DNA of 64,000 nt from Clostridiales bacterium (lineage in GTDB: Bacteria; Bacillota; Clostridia; Christensenellales; CAG-138), in the NCBI GenBank assembly GCA_004556165.1, contig SFIR01000001.1:153451-217450 (forward strand). The letters are read 5' to 3'. Positions 49,931 to 57,845 of this stretch are shown here, piece by piece (within the stretch, counting starts at the first letter, position 1; every line of letters starts with the position of its first letter). The translations under genes were made by a program, and so were the position numbers. The notes under the pieces are model-generated. The model saw only the letters and a list, made by a program, of their open reading frames with translations, had not been told where the DNA came from and searched no databases.

Positions 49931-49975
49931 CGGCGGCGCAGGCTTATCCGGCGCCGCTGCGTTTCTGTTATTTTG
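49931..49975 (+). terminator. Terminator after the lipoprotein pair
   Basis: CGGCGGCGC (49931-49939) pairs with GCGCCGCTG (49951-49959; one G-T pair), followed by CGTTTCTGTTATTTT. The T tract is interrupted, so strength is uncertain. The rest of 49976-50079 has no recognisable element. Confidence 0.6.
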
Positions 49976-50079
49976 GGACGGCTGTGCTGAAGCATCGCCT
50001 ATGATTGACAATCCACCGCCCGGACTTCATAGCGTTTATGGCTTGAGAGAGATAATTAAATGTACTATGCGATTATATC

Positions 50080-50108
50080 TTTCCAAGTCCGTGATTTTAT
50101 GCTATAAT
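50080..50108 (+). promoter_or_regulatory. Promoter of the def operon
   Basis: TTTCCA (50080-50085), 17-base spacer, TATAAT (50103-50108). It would drive a long operon def-fmt-rsmB-rlmN-stp-prkC-rsgA-rpe and probably the gyrA-like gene, since all are closely spaced or overlapping. Confidence 0.5.
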
Positions 50109-50171
50109 TGATAATGGTGGTTTGTAGTTATATGCTTCAAACCTGAAAATACTTTTACGGAGATGATAAAA

Positions 50172-50642
50172 ATGGCATTACGCAGAATATTTACCGATGA
50201 CGCAGAGTGCTTGTATAAGGTGGCGAAACCCGTTGAGAAATTTGATAAAAAGCTATGGACCTTGCTCGATGATATGGCCGATACCATGTATGACGCAGAG
50301 GGAGTTGGACTTGCAGCTCCTCAGATAGGAATTCTTCGCAGAGTCGTAGTCATCGACTGCGGCGATGGAATTATCGAGGCAATTAACCCCGAGATCATAG
50401 AGACTTCGGGTGAACAGGGAGATTTTGAAGGCTGCCTGTCGTTCCCGGGTAAGCATGGGTATGTTATTAGACCTAATGAAGTGGTAATGCGTGCCTATAA
50501 CAGAAACGGCGAACTCATGGAGTATAGAGGCGAAGGCCTGCTTGCAAGGGCAATGCTCCATGAATGCGATCACCTTGACGGGCATGTTTACCTTGAAAAG
50601 GTCATAGACCCTCCGAAGGGCGCGGAACCTCCCGAGGATTGA
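50172..50642 (+). CDS. def: Peptide deformylase
   Basis: Removes the formyl group from N-terminal methionine of new proteins, using Fe2+. The 156 residues have all three motifs: GVGLAAPQIG, EGCLSFPG (metal Cys) and HECDHLDG (two metal His plus catalytic Glu). The ATG at 50172 follows GGAGATGATAAAA and matches the usual MALRRI- start; an upstream in-frame ATG at 50163 lies in the ribosome site. First gene of the operon and followed by fmt, its functional partner, after 22 bases. Confidence 0.97.
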   Translation: MALRRIFTDDAECLYKVAKPVEKFDKKLWTLLDDMADTMYDAEGVGLAAPQIGILRRVVVIDCGDGIIEAINPEIIETSGEQGDFEGCLSFPGKHGYVIRPNEVVMRAYNRNGELMEYRGEGLLARAMLHECDHLDGHVYLEKVIDPPKGAEPPED

Positions 50643-50664
50643 TACAGCGATAGGAAAAGGAACA

Positions 50665-51606
50665 ATGAAGATAGCTTTTTTGGGTACGCCGGAGTTTGCA
50701 GTACCGTCACTCAAAATGCTCATAAATGAGGGCCATGAGATAGAAGTGTTTACTCAGCCCGATCGCCCGAGGGATAGGGGACACGGCTTTGCAATGCCTC
50801 CGGTCAAGCTTGTTGCTCTTGAAAACGGCCTGCCGGTGCATCAATTCGAACGAATTAAATCCACGGAGGGTGTTGAAGCCCTCAGAGCTTTTGCGCCGGA
50901 CCTCATGGTCACCGCCGCATTCGGACAGCTCCTTTCTCAGGATAATCTGGATATTCCGAAATACGGCTGCATCAATGTCCACGGAAGCCTTCTTCCCAAA
51001 TACAGGGGCGCGGCACCGATACAGTGGGCAATAATTGACGGCGAAAAGACCACAGGCGTAACGACGATGATGACATCTCTCGGAATGGATACCGGAGATA
51101 TCCTTCAAACCGTTGAGACCGAGATAGGCGAGAATGAAACCTACGGGGAACTGTATGACAGGCTCGCGGTCATGGGTGCGGAGCTCCTTAAAAAAACGAT
51201 TGCCGCGCTCAAAGACGGAAGTCTTACAAGGACGGTGCAGGACGAGAGATATGCGACGAAGTGCAGAATGATTAAAAAAGAGGATGCACTTGTGGATTTT
51301 AGCAGCTCGGCTGCGAGGATAAGCTGTCTTATCAGGGGCCTTAATCCCTCGCCCTGCGCATATGCCATTATGGACGGACACAGAGTTAAGCTCCTTCGCG
51401 CCCTTCCTCATGATGATGAGATGCCGGAATTCACTGATGCCGATATCGGCGAATGTGTAATAGCATCGTCAAAAAAGGGACTCTTCGTCAAAACCGGACG
51501 GGGTCTTCTTGAGATCACTGAGCTTCAATTTGAAAACTCAAAGCCGATGAGCGCAAAAGCTGCGCTAAACGGTAAAAAACTTGAAGGAAAGGTTTTTAAT
51601 TCTTGA
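50665..51606 (+). CDS. fmt: Methionyl-tRNA formyltransferase
   Basis: Adds the formyl group from 10-formyl-tetrahydrofolate to initiator Met-tRNA. The 313-residue protein begins MKIAFLGTPEFAVPSL, with the active-site INVHGSLLPKYRGAAPIQWA (Asn and His) and GMDTGDIL, followed by the C-terminal oligonucleotide-binding domain. Its TGA overlaps the TTG start of rsmB. Order def-fmt-rsmB is conserved in Firmicutes. Firm call. Confidence 0.97.
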   Translation: MKIAFLGTPEFAVPSLKMLINEGHEIEVFTQPDRPRDRGHGFAMPPVKLVALENGLPVHQFERIKSTEGVEALRAFAPDLMVTAAFGQLLSQDNLDIPKYGCINVHGSLLPKYRGAAPIQWAIIDGEKTTGVTTMMTSLGMDTGDILQTVETEIGENETYGELYDRLAVMGAELLKKTIAALKDGSLTRTVQDERYATKCRMIKKEDALVDFSSSAARISCLIRGLNPSPCAYAIMDGHRVKLLRALPHDDEMPEFTDADIGECVIASSKKGLFVKTGRGLLEITELQFENSKPMSAKAALNGKKLEGKVFNS

Positions 51607-52964
51607 CGACTCACCGTATTGCGTATAATGTGCTCGACAGCGTTCTAAGAGGCGGCGCATATCTTAACCTTGCGCTCAAAGCCGGCCTGAAGGATACGGA
51701 CAGCCTCACGGCTTCTTCCGTGACGGCAATTGTTTATACCGCGGTGGAGAATGTCAAGTATTCCGACTACCTTATTTCACATTACACCAAGGGCAGGCTG
51801 CACGGAAGCATAAGGCTTATTCTCAGAATGGGTATTGCAGAGATTCTGTTTATGAATACCGCCTGTTATGCCGTATGCGATGAATGCGTGAAGCTGACAA
51901 AGGATATAGGGAAAAAAGAGCTGACGGGCTTTGTCAACGCAGTACTGCGCAGAGTGATAAGGGAAAGGGACGAGCTCCCCGAGCTTCCGAAGGACGATTC
52001 CGAGTATTTGCAGATCAAATACGGACTTCCCGATTTCCTTGCCGATGAATACATAAGGGAATACGGCAGGAGCTTTACCGAAGAAATGCTTTCGGGAAAA
52101 TTCAGCCTTACCTGTGTACGCGCTCAGTATCCGCATACTGTGGATGAACTGACAGATAAGCTCATTCCGAATGATCCGGTGATGAAGGAGCTTCCGTATC
52201 GCCACGGAAAGCTGGTATCCGATGCACTGATACTTGAAAAGGGTGGGGATATCGCTTCTTCCGATCTGTTTAAGAAAGGAAGCATGGCGGTACAGAGCGA
52301 GAGCGCAATGCTCGTGTGCAGGATATGCAAGCCAGTTCGCGGAATGAGGGTGCTTGATGCTTGTGCTGCTCCCGGAGGAAAAAGCGCGTATCTTGCTTCG
52401 CTGATGCAGAATGATGGCGAAATAACCGCATGGGAGCTGCATGAAAACAGGGCGGAGCTTACAAGAAAAACAATTTCACGACTTCACGCCGATATAGTAA
52501 AATGCGAACAGCATGATTCGACCGTGTTAGATGAGAGCCTTATTGACAACATGGATCTCGTTCTGGCCGATGTTCCGTGCTCGGGCTTCGGAGTGGGCTC
52601 AAAACCCGATACCTATCTGAACAGAACAAACGAAGATATTGAAGAAATAAGAAAAATTCAGCAGGATATTCTCCATGCGTGTTCGAAATATGTAAGACCG
52701 GGCGGTGGGCTTGTTTACTCAACATGCACCATCTCAAAGCGTGAGAATGAAGATAATGCCGCCTGGTTTTTGAAAACTCATCCCGATTTCATACCGGATG
52801 AGTTCAGCTCGCTTCTCCCGGAGGAGTATTCCGAAAGAAGCAAAAACGGAATGCTTCAGCTGTTTCCGCATCTTGACGGAACGGATGGCTTTTTCATTGC
52901 GAGATTTAAACGAAAGCAAAGTCAGAAGTCTGGCTGTATAGAGGAAATACCGGATGGAAAGTAA
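51603..52964 (+). CDS. rsmB: 16S rRNA (cytosine-967-C5)-methyltransferase RsmB
   Basis: Methylates C967 of 16S rRNA using S-adenosylmethionine. The 453 residues carry an N-terminal NusB-like RNA-binding helical domain (ITAIVYTAVENVKYSD-type segment, INRVLR analogue GFVNAVLRRVIRERDE) and the C-terminal methyltransferase with DACAAPGGKSAYLA, LADVPCSGFG (catalytic-release Cys) and YSTCTISKRENED (nucleophile Cys). Start is TTG at 51603, overlapping the fmt TGA, as no ATG is near the conserved N-terminus. It overlaps rlmN by 11 bases. Confidence 0.95.
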   Translation: MTTHRIAYNVLDSVLRGGAYLNLALKAGLKDTDSLTASSVTAIVYTAVENVKYSDYLISHYTKGRLHGSIRLILRMGIAEILFMNTACYAVCDECVKLTKDIGKKELTGFVNAVLRRVIRERDELPELPKDDSEYLQIKYGLPDFLADEYIREYGRSFTEEMLSGKFSLTCVRAQYPHTVDELTDKLIPNDPVMKELPYRHGKLVSDALILEKGGDIASSDLFKKGSMAVQSESAMLVCRICKPVRGMRVLDACAAPGGKSAYLASLMQNDGEITAWELHENRAELTRKTISRLHADIVKCEQHDSTVLDESLIDNMDLVLADVPCSGFGVGSKPDTYLNRTNEDIEEIRKIQQDILHACSKYVRPGGGLVYSTCTISKRENEDNAAWFLKTHPDFIPDEFSSLLPEEYSERSKNGMLQLFPHLDGTDGFFIARFKRKQSQKSGCIEEIPDGK

Positions 52965-54030
52965 GATCGTACAAAAGAACATTGAGCTTGCTTCTATGAA
53001 CAGGGAAGAATTGACAAGCCTTATTTCCGAGCTCCGCGAGCCCGCATTCCGCGTCAAGCAGATTTCGGAATGGCTTTCAAGGGGCGTAAAGCCTGTGGAT
53101 ATGCTCAATATCCCCAAAACGCTTCGGGAAAAGCTCGCAAAGCTTCCCTTCGGCAGCGCTGAGATAATCGAAACCAAGTATTCCTCAAAGGATTATACGG
53201 CAAAGATGATCTACGAGCTTGAGGACGGCAATATCGTCGAGGGAGTCCTGATGCGGTACAGCTACGGGAATACCCTCTGCATCTCGACTCAGGCAGGCTG
53301 CAGGATGGGCTGTGCCTTCTGCGCTTCGACTCTGAACGGCAGAGTCAGAAACCTTACCGCCGGGGAAATGCTTTCGGAAGTCACCTCTGCCGAAAAGTAT
53401 TTTCCGTGTCAGGACGGAAAAAAACGAACCGTTACTAATATTGTTATGATGGGGTGCGGTGAACCGCTCGATAATTACGATAACACAATAAGGTTTCTCG
53501 ACCGCGTGACCGCAGAGGACGGTATCGGGATAAGTCCGAGGAATATTTCGCTGTCCACCTGCGGAATAGTTCCCAAAATCTACAGCCTCATTGAAGATGC
53601 TCCGCATGTTACGCTCTGCATCTCCCTTCATGCGCCTAACGATGAGATACGCGATAAGCTCATGCCCATTAACCACAGCTACAGAATGGCCGAGCTGCTT
53701 CCTGCCGCCAAGCATTATGCCGACGTCACGGGAAGACGGGTTATATTCGAATATGCACTTGTGGATGGGATAAATTCCTCTCAGGAATGCGCTGCCGAGC
53801 TTGCTGCAAAGCTTCGGGGAATAAACTGTCATGTGAACCTTATACCGCTCAACTCGGTCGAGGAACGGCATTTGAACGGAGTCACAAGGAAATATGCCTA
53901 TAAATTCCGGGACTGGCTTGAAGAGCTTCATATTTCCGCAACTGTCCGCCGCGAACTCGGCACTGATATTGACGGCGCCTGCGGTCAGCTTCGCAATAAA
54001 TTTGACGAGAGCAGGAGGAATGAACAATGA
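52954..54030 (+). CDS. rlmN: Dual-specificity 23S rRNA/tRNA methyltransferase RlmN (radical SAM)
   Basis: Methylates carbon 2 of A2503 in 23S rRNA and A37 in some tRNAs. The 358-residue protein has the radical-SAM cluster motif CRMGCAFCAS, the partner cysteine near the C-terminus in DGACGQL, and the resolving-site segment SLSTCGIVPKI. N-terminal helical domain with EPAFRVKQISEWL is present. These two essential Cys (cluster side and methyl-carrier side) look intact. Overlaps rsmB and stp at its ends (ATGA with stp). Firm call; Cfr-type antibiotic-resistance paralogues have similar motifs but differ in context. Confidence 0.95.
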   Translation: MESKIVQKNIELASMNREELTSLISELREPAFRVKQISEWLSRGVKPVDMLNIPKTLREKLAKLPFGSAEIIETKYSSKDYTAKMIYELEDGNIVEGVLMRYSYGNTLCISTQAGCRMGCAFCASTLNGRVRNLTAGEMLSEVTSAEKYFPCQDGKKRTVTNIVMMGCGEPLDNYDNTIRFLDRVTAEDGIGISPRNISLSTCGIVPKIYSLIEDAPHVTLCISLHAPNDEIRDKLMPINHSYRMAELLPAAKHYADVTGRRVIFEYALVDGINSSQECAAELAAKLRGINCHVNLIPLNSVEERHLNGVTRKYAYKFRDWLEELHISATVRRELGTDIDGACGQLRNKFDESRRNEQ

Positions 54031-54836
54031 TCTATGCTTATCGCACCGATATTGGTCTAAGGGAATCCAATCAGGATTGCTTTTATGTACCTAAGGACGG
54101 GAATAAACCATTTGTTGCAGTTGCCGACGGCATGGGCGGACACCTTTCAGGCAATGTCGCAAGCCTGATCGCGACCGATTCGGTTCGCGACTACATAGAA
54201 GCCGAGAGCGGAAATCCACGGAAAACGCTGCTTTTGCAGCATGCGATGAACCATGCAAACGCAAAGGTATTTGAAGCATCAAAGACCGAGGGCTGCGAGG
54301 GCATGGGCACGACCCTTGTAATGGCGTACCTTGAGGAGAAGAGCTTTTATTACGCAAATGTCGGCGACAGCAGGCTGTATCATTTCAACGGTACGGAGCT
54401 GAAACAGCTCACCGAAGATCATTCGCTCGTCCGCGAACTTGTGCAGACTGGAATAATTACCGACGCGCAGGCGGAAAAACACCCCATGCGCAACATACTG
54501 ACCCGTGCGCTCGGCACCGAACAATATCTGAAAGCGGATGTATCCTCAGGCAAATGGGAAAACGGGGATGTTCTCATGTTTTCGACCGACGGACTTCACG
54601 CATGCGTACCCAAAAAGGAGATCATATGGGCATTGAAAGAGGGAAAGGATCTGTTTGACTGCTGTGACCTTTTGGTGGAGCTTGCAATCTGGTACGGCTC
54701 TACGGATAATATCACCGTTGTGCTTGCAAAGAATGACTGTAATTTCCCGATTGAGGAAAATGCTTCGCTCCCATCGCAGGGTTCTTACTACTATAGCTCC
54801 CTGAATCCCAAGAACGGAGGACAGTGCAATGATTGA
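54027..54836 (+). CDS. stp: PP2C-family protein serine/threonine phosphatase (Stp/PrpC)
   Basis: Metal-dependent phosphatase that reverses the neighbouring PASTA kinase. The 269 residues contain the PP2C acidic motifs: RTDIGLRESNQD, VAVADGMGGHLSG, GMGTTLVMAY, VGDSRLYHF, STDGLHACVP and GSTDNITVVL, with the metal-binding Asp residues present. The end DGDNAVQ-type tails are absent; the final 20 residues are Ser- and Tyr-rich. Overlaps rlmN by four and prkC by eight bases, so kinase and phosphatase are made together, as in most Firmicutes. Confidence 0.95.
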   Translation: MIYAYRTDIGLRESNQDCFYVPKDGNKPFVAVADGMGGHLSGNVASLIATDSVRDYIEAESGNPRKTLLLQHAMNHANAKVFEASKTEGCEGMGTTLVMAYLEEKSFYYANVGDSRLYHFNGTELKQLTEDHSLVRELVQTGIITDAQAEKHPMRNILTRALGTEQYLKADVSSGKWENGDVLMFSTDGLHACVPKKEIIWALKEGKDLFDCCDLLVELAIWYGSTDNITVVLAKNDCNFPIEENASLPSQGSYYYSSLNPKNGGQCND

Positions 54837-56256
54837 CTCCGTTATCAATGAAAGGTACAGGATAGAATGCGAGATCGGCTCAGGCGGCATGGCGGATGTC
54901 TATAAAGCATTTGATATCGTTGAAAAACGCTTTGTTGCGCTGAAACTCATAAAGGCGGAGTACTGCGTTGATCCTAAATATGTAAAGAGATTTGAAAAAG
55001 AAGCCAATACGGTTCTTAATCTAAGGTGCAGGAATATTGCCTGTGCGTACGATTACGGAATATACCTCGACCGTGACGGCGTTGAAAGAAGCTATATAGC
55101 GCTTGAATATGTTGAGGGCTGCAATCTCAAGGATTCTATCAAGGAGCATGGACCTGTCAGCCCGAGGATGGCGGAAAAGCTAATCCTGAGCGTGCTTGAC
55201 GCTTTGGAATGTGCGCATAATGCGGGATACATCCACAGCGATGTAAAGTCGCAGAACATATTGATAGCAACCGATAAGACTGTCAAGCTTACCGATTTCG
55301 GTATTGCTAAGGACGCGGCGTCCAACACCCAGAATTACGAAGGCCCCGACGTCGTCGGTTCGGTACACTATATTTCACCCGAGCAGGCGAACGGCGAGAA
55401 GGTCGAAAAACAGAGCGATATATATTCTGCCGGAATAGTGCTCTATGAAATGCTGATCGGCAGAACTCCGTATGACGGGGATAATGCCGTACAGGTCGCA
55501 CTTCAGCATATAACGGGTACAATTACGCCGCCGATGGAAATTGATCCGAGTATTCCTCCCGCTCTGAGCGATGTCGTCATGAAAGCGACCGCAAAGAATC
55601 CCTCCGACAGGTATGAGTCGGTAACGGAGATGAAAAAGGATATAAATAAAGCCATTTTTCATCCCAACAGGAGATTGGCTTCGATACCGGATGAGCACGG
55701 AGCAGAACCTTCGGACAAGGGAAATACACGGCAAAAGACTCATGTATGGAATGTGGTCATACCCGTTGTTGCCGCTGTTGCAATGGTAGTGGGTATTTTC
55801 GTGGTCTGGTTTGCCCTGATGTCCAATAGGAGCGCGAAAAATAAGTATACAAGGGTTCCGGATCTTTGCGGCAAGACCAAGCAGCAGGCGGAACAGCTTT
55901 TGAATCAAAGGGAGCTTAGCCTTACCGTTTGCGGCACGACCTATTCGGATGATTACCCCGAAGGAACGGTGTGCGGGCAGGAACCGGTTGAAGGGGTTTC
56001 CATCGAAAAGGGTTCAAACGTTACTGTCTACATCAGTGAAGGAAGCAATATCGTGCAGATGGTGAATTTAGTCGGAATGACTCTTGATGAAGCAACCGCT
56101 GCTTTGAGAAAATTGGGCTTGAATGTAGGGAATGTAACCTATGTCGAAAGCGACGCAGCCCCGGGTACGGTGATATGGCAGTCCGTATCTCCGAACAGGG
56201 ACATCGTTATCGGCGATGAAGTCGATATCGAGATAAGTCTCGATGCAAACAGGTAG
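54829..56256 (+). CDS. prkC: PASTA-domain serine/threonine kinase (PrkC/IreK type), with altered HRD motif
   Basis: Membrane kinase that senses peptidoglycan fragments or lipid II and controls wall homeostasis. The 475 residues: kinase domain about 8-270 with GSGGMADVYKA, catalytic Lys in ALKLIKAE, DFGIAKDA and GSVHYISPEQA; a membrane helix at about 304-328 and two PASTA repeats (about 340-408 and 409-475). Most relatives have three or four PASTA repeats. The catalytic loop reads HSDVKSQN instead of HRDIKPQN: the catalytic Asp, Lys and Asn remain, but the Arg that couples to the activation-loop phosphate is Ser. Activity may thus be less dependent on that phosphate. The gene follows stp and precedes rsgA. 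Confidence 0.95.
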   Translation: MIDSVINERYRIECEIGSGGMADVYKAFDIVEKRFVALKLIKAEYCVDPKYVKRFEKEANTVLNLRCRNIACAYDYGIYLDRDGVERSYIALEYVEGCNLKDSIKEHGPVSPRMAEKLILSVLDALECAHNAGYIHSDVKSQNILIATDKTVKLTDFGIAKDAASNTQNYEGPDVVGSVHYISPEQANGEKVEKQSDIYSAGIVLYEMLIGRTPYDGDNAVQVALQHITGTITPPMEIDPSIPPALSDVVMKATAKNPSDRYESVTEMKKDINKAIFHPNRRLASIPDEHGAEPSDKGNTRQKTHVWNVVIPVVAAVAMVVGIFVVWFALMSNRSAKNKYTRVPDLCGKTKQQAEQLLNQRELSLTVCGTTYSDDYPEGTVCGQEPVEGVSIEKGSNVTVYISEGSNIVQMVNLVGMTLDEATAALRKLGLNVGNVTYVESDAAPGTVIWQSVSPNRDIVIGDEVDIEISLDANR

Positions 56257-56270
56257 AAAGGAAGCGCGAT

Positions 56271-57167
56271 TTGGAAAAAGAGTGCAAAACGGGCATAATC
56301 CTCAAGGGCGTGGGCGGTTTTTACACCGTTCTGTCCAACGGAATGAGCTTTGTCTGTAAAGCAAGAGGTCTGTTCAGAAAGCAGAATCAAACTCCGATTG
56401 TCGGGGATAATGTCAGCTTCAGCCTTAATGCCGACGGCGAAACGGGGTACCTTTTGAGTATCGAAGCAAGAAAAAACGAGCTTATTCGTCCTATGGTCGC
56501 AAATATAGATAAGCTGTTCATTGTGGTTTCCGCAAGCAAGCCGGCTGCGGATCTGCTGCTTGTGGATAAGCTCCTGCTCTGCTGCGAGAAACTAAGAATT
56601 GAGCCTGTTCTTATAATCAATAAATGCGATGATGCCGATGCCGCAGCTACAGACGGAATAAAGAAGGAATACAGCCTTACGGGTTATAGGATCTATACTG
56701 TTTCTGCTGTGACCGGGGATGGGATAGAGGCACTAAGAAGCGAGCTTGAAGGCTCGGTCGTCTGCTTTGCAGGGCAATCCGCAGTCGGGAAATCGTCGCT
56801 ATTAAATGCGCTCATACCGGGAATGAAGCTTGAAGTCGGCGAGCTGTCAAGAAAGACCGAGAGGGGAAGGCATACCACAAGGCATGCAGAGCTTATCCCT
56901 ATCGGAAACGGAGGCGCTGTGCTCGACACACCGGGATTCAGCCTGCTGGAGAATATAGAATGTGAGCCGGAAGAGATTAAAAACCTGTATCCGGAATTGC
57001 GCAGGCATGTTTTTGAATGCAGATTCTCGGGCTGTCTGCATATATCCGAGCCCGGCTGCGTGGTCAAGGAAGAAATCGTAGGCAGGGATTTTGACAGCGA
57101 ACGCTACAACAGGTATGTACGGCTCGTCAAAGAAGCCATGGAAAACAGAAAGCATAAATATGAATAA
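56271..57167 (+). CDS. rsgA: Small ribosomal subunit biogenesis GTPase RsgA
   Basis: Circularly permuted GTPase that checks late 30S maturation. The 298 residues contain an OB-fold N-terminal domain, then INKCDD (G4), AGQSAVGKSSLLN (G1) and DTPGF (G3) in permuted order and the zinc-finger CRFSGCLHISEPGC. It starts with TTG at 56271, with GAAAGGAAG upstream; no better ATG exists at the conserved N-terminus. Its position after prkC is the Firmicutes order. Firm call. Confidence 0.95.
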   Translation: MEKECKTGIILKGVGGFYTVLSNGMSFVCKARGLFRKQNQTPIVGDNVSFSLNADGETGYLLSIEARKNELIRPMVANIDKLFIVVSASKPAADLLLVDKLLLCCEKLRIEPVLIINKCDDADAAATDGIKKEYSLTGYRIYTVSAVTGDGIEALRSELEGSVVCFAGQSAVGKSSLLNALIPGMKLEVGELSRKTERGRHTTRHAELIPIGNGGAVLDTPGFSLLENIECEPEEIKNLYPELRRHVFECRFSGCLHISEPGCVVKEEIVGRDFDSERYNRYVRLVKEAMENRKHKYE

Positions 57168-57196
57168 AAAATACTTTGATATGAAAGGCAAAAGAC

Positions 57197-57844
57197 ATGA
57201 TTAAAATAGCGCCCTCCATCCTCTCTGCGGATTATGCGGCTCTCGGCGAAGCAGTTGACAGGCTTTCAGATTGGAAAGCGGATTATGTACACCTTGATGT
57301 AATGGATGGGGCTTTTGTTCCGAATATTACCTTCGGGGCGCCGATGTGTAAGGCACTCAGAAAACACAGCGATCTTGTTTTTGATGCGCATCTCATGGTG
57401 GACAGGCCCTCGGAATGGATACAGGCCTTTAAGGATGCAGGTGCGGATATCGTTAGCATCCATGCGGAAGCCGACCGCCATGCGCACAGGACGCTTAACT
57501 ACATACGAAGCCTCGGCATGAAAGCCGGTATTGCAATAAACCCGGGGACTGCTCCGGAAAGCATTGAGTACCTGCTTGAAAGCTGCGATATGGTGCTTGT
57601 TATGACCGTAAATCCCGGCTTCGGAGGGCAGAAATTCATTCCGGAAGCTGCTAAGAAAATCGCAGTAATAAGGAAGATGCTTGATGACCGCGGGCTCACC
57701 GATGTTGAAATAGAGGTTGACGGCGGAGTGAATACGGAAACCGCAAAGCTTTGCCGTGATTACGGTGCAACCGTGCTCGTTGCGGGAAATGCGGTATTCT
57801 CTTCACCCGATCCCAAGAAGACTATTGAACTACTGAGAGGCTGA
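57197..57844 (+). CDS. rpe: Ribulose-phosphate 3-epimerase
   Basis: Interconverts ribulose 5-phosphate and xylulose 5-phosphate in the pentose phosphate pathway. The 215-residue barrel begins IKIAPSILSADYAALG and has HLDVMDGAFVPNITFG with metal ligands, DAHLMVD, VMTVNPGFGGQKFI and VDGGVNTETAKLC. These contain the metal-binding His and Asp residues and phosphate loop. Starts 29 bases after rsgA; the gyrA-like gene begins two bases after its TGA. Firm call. Confidence 0.96.
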   Translation: MIKIAPSILSADYAALGEAVDRLSDWKADYVHLDVMDGAFVPNITFGAPMCKALRKHSDLVFDAHLMVDRPSEWIQAFKDAGADIVSIHAEADRHAHRTLNYIRSLGMKAGIAINPGTAPESIEYLLESCDMVLVMTVNPGFGGQKFIPEAAKKIAVIRKMLDDRGLTDVEIEVDGGVNTETAKLCRDYGATVLVAGNAVFSSPDPKKTIELLRG

Positions 57845-57845
57845 A

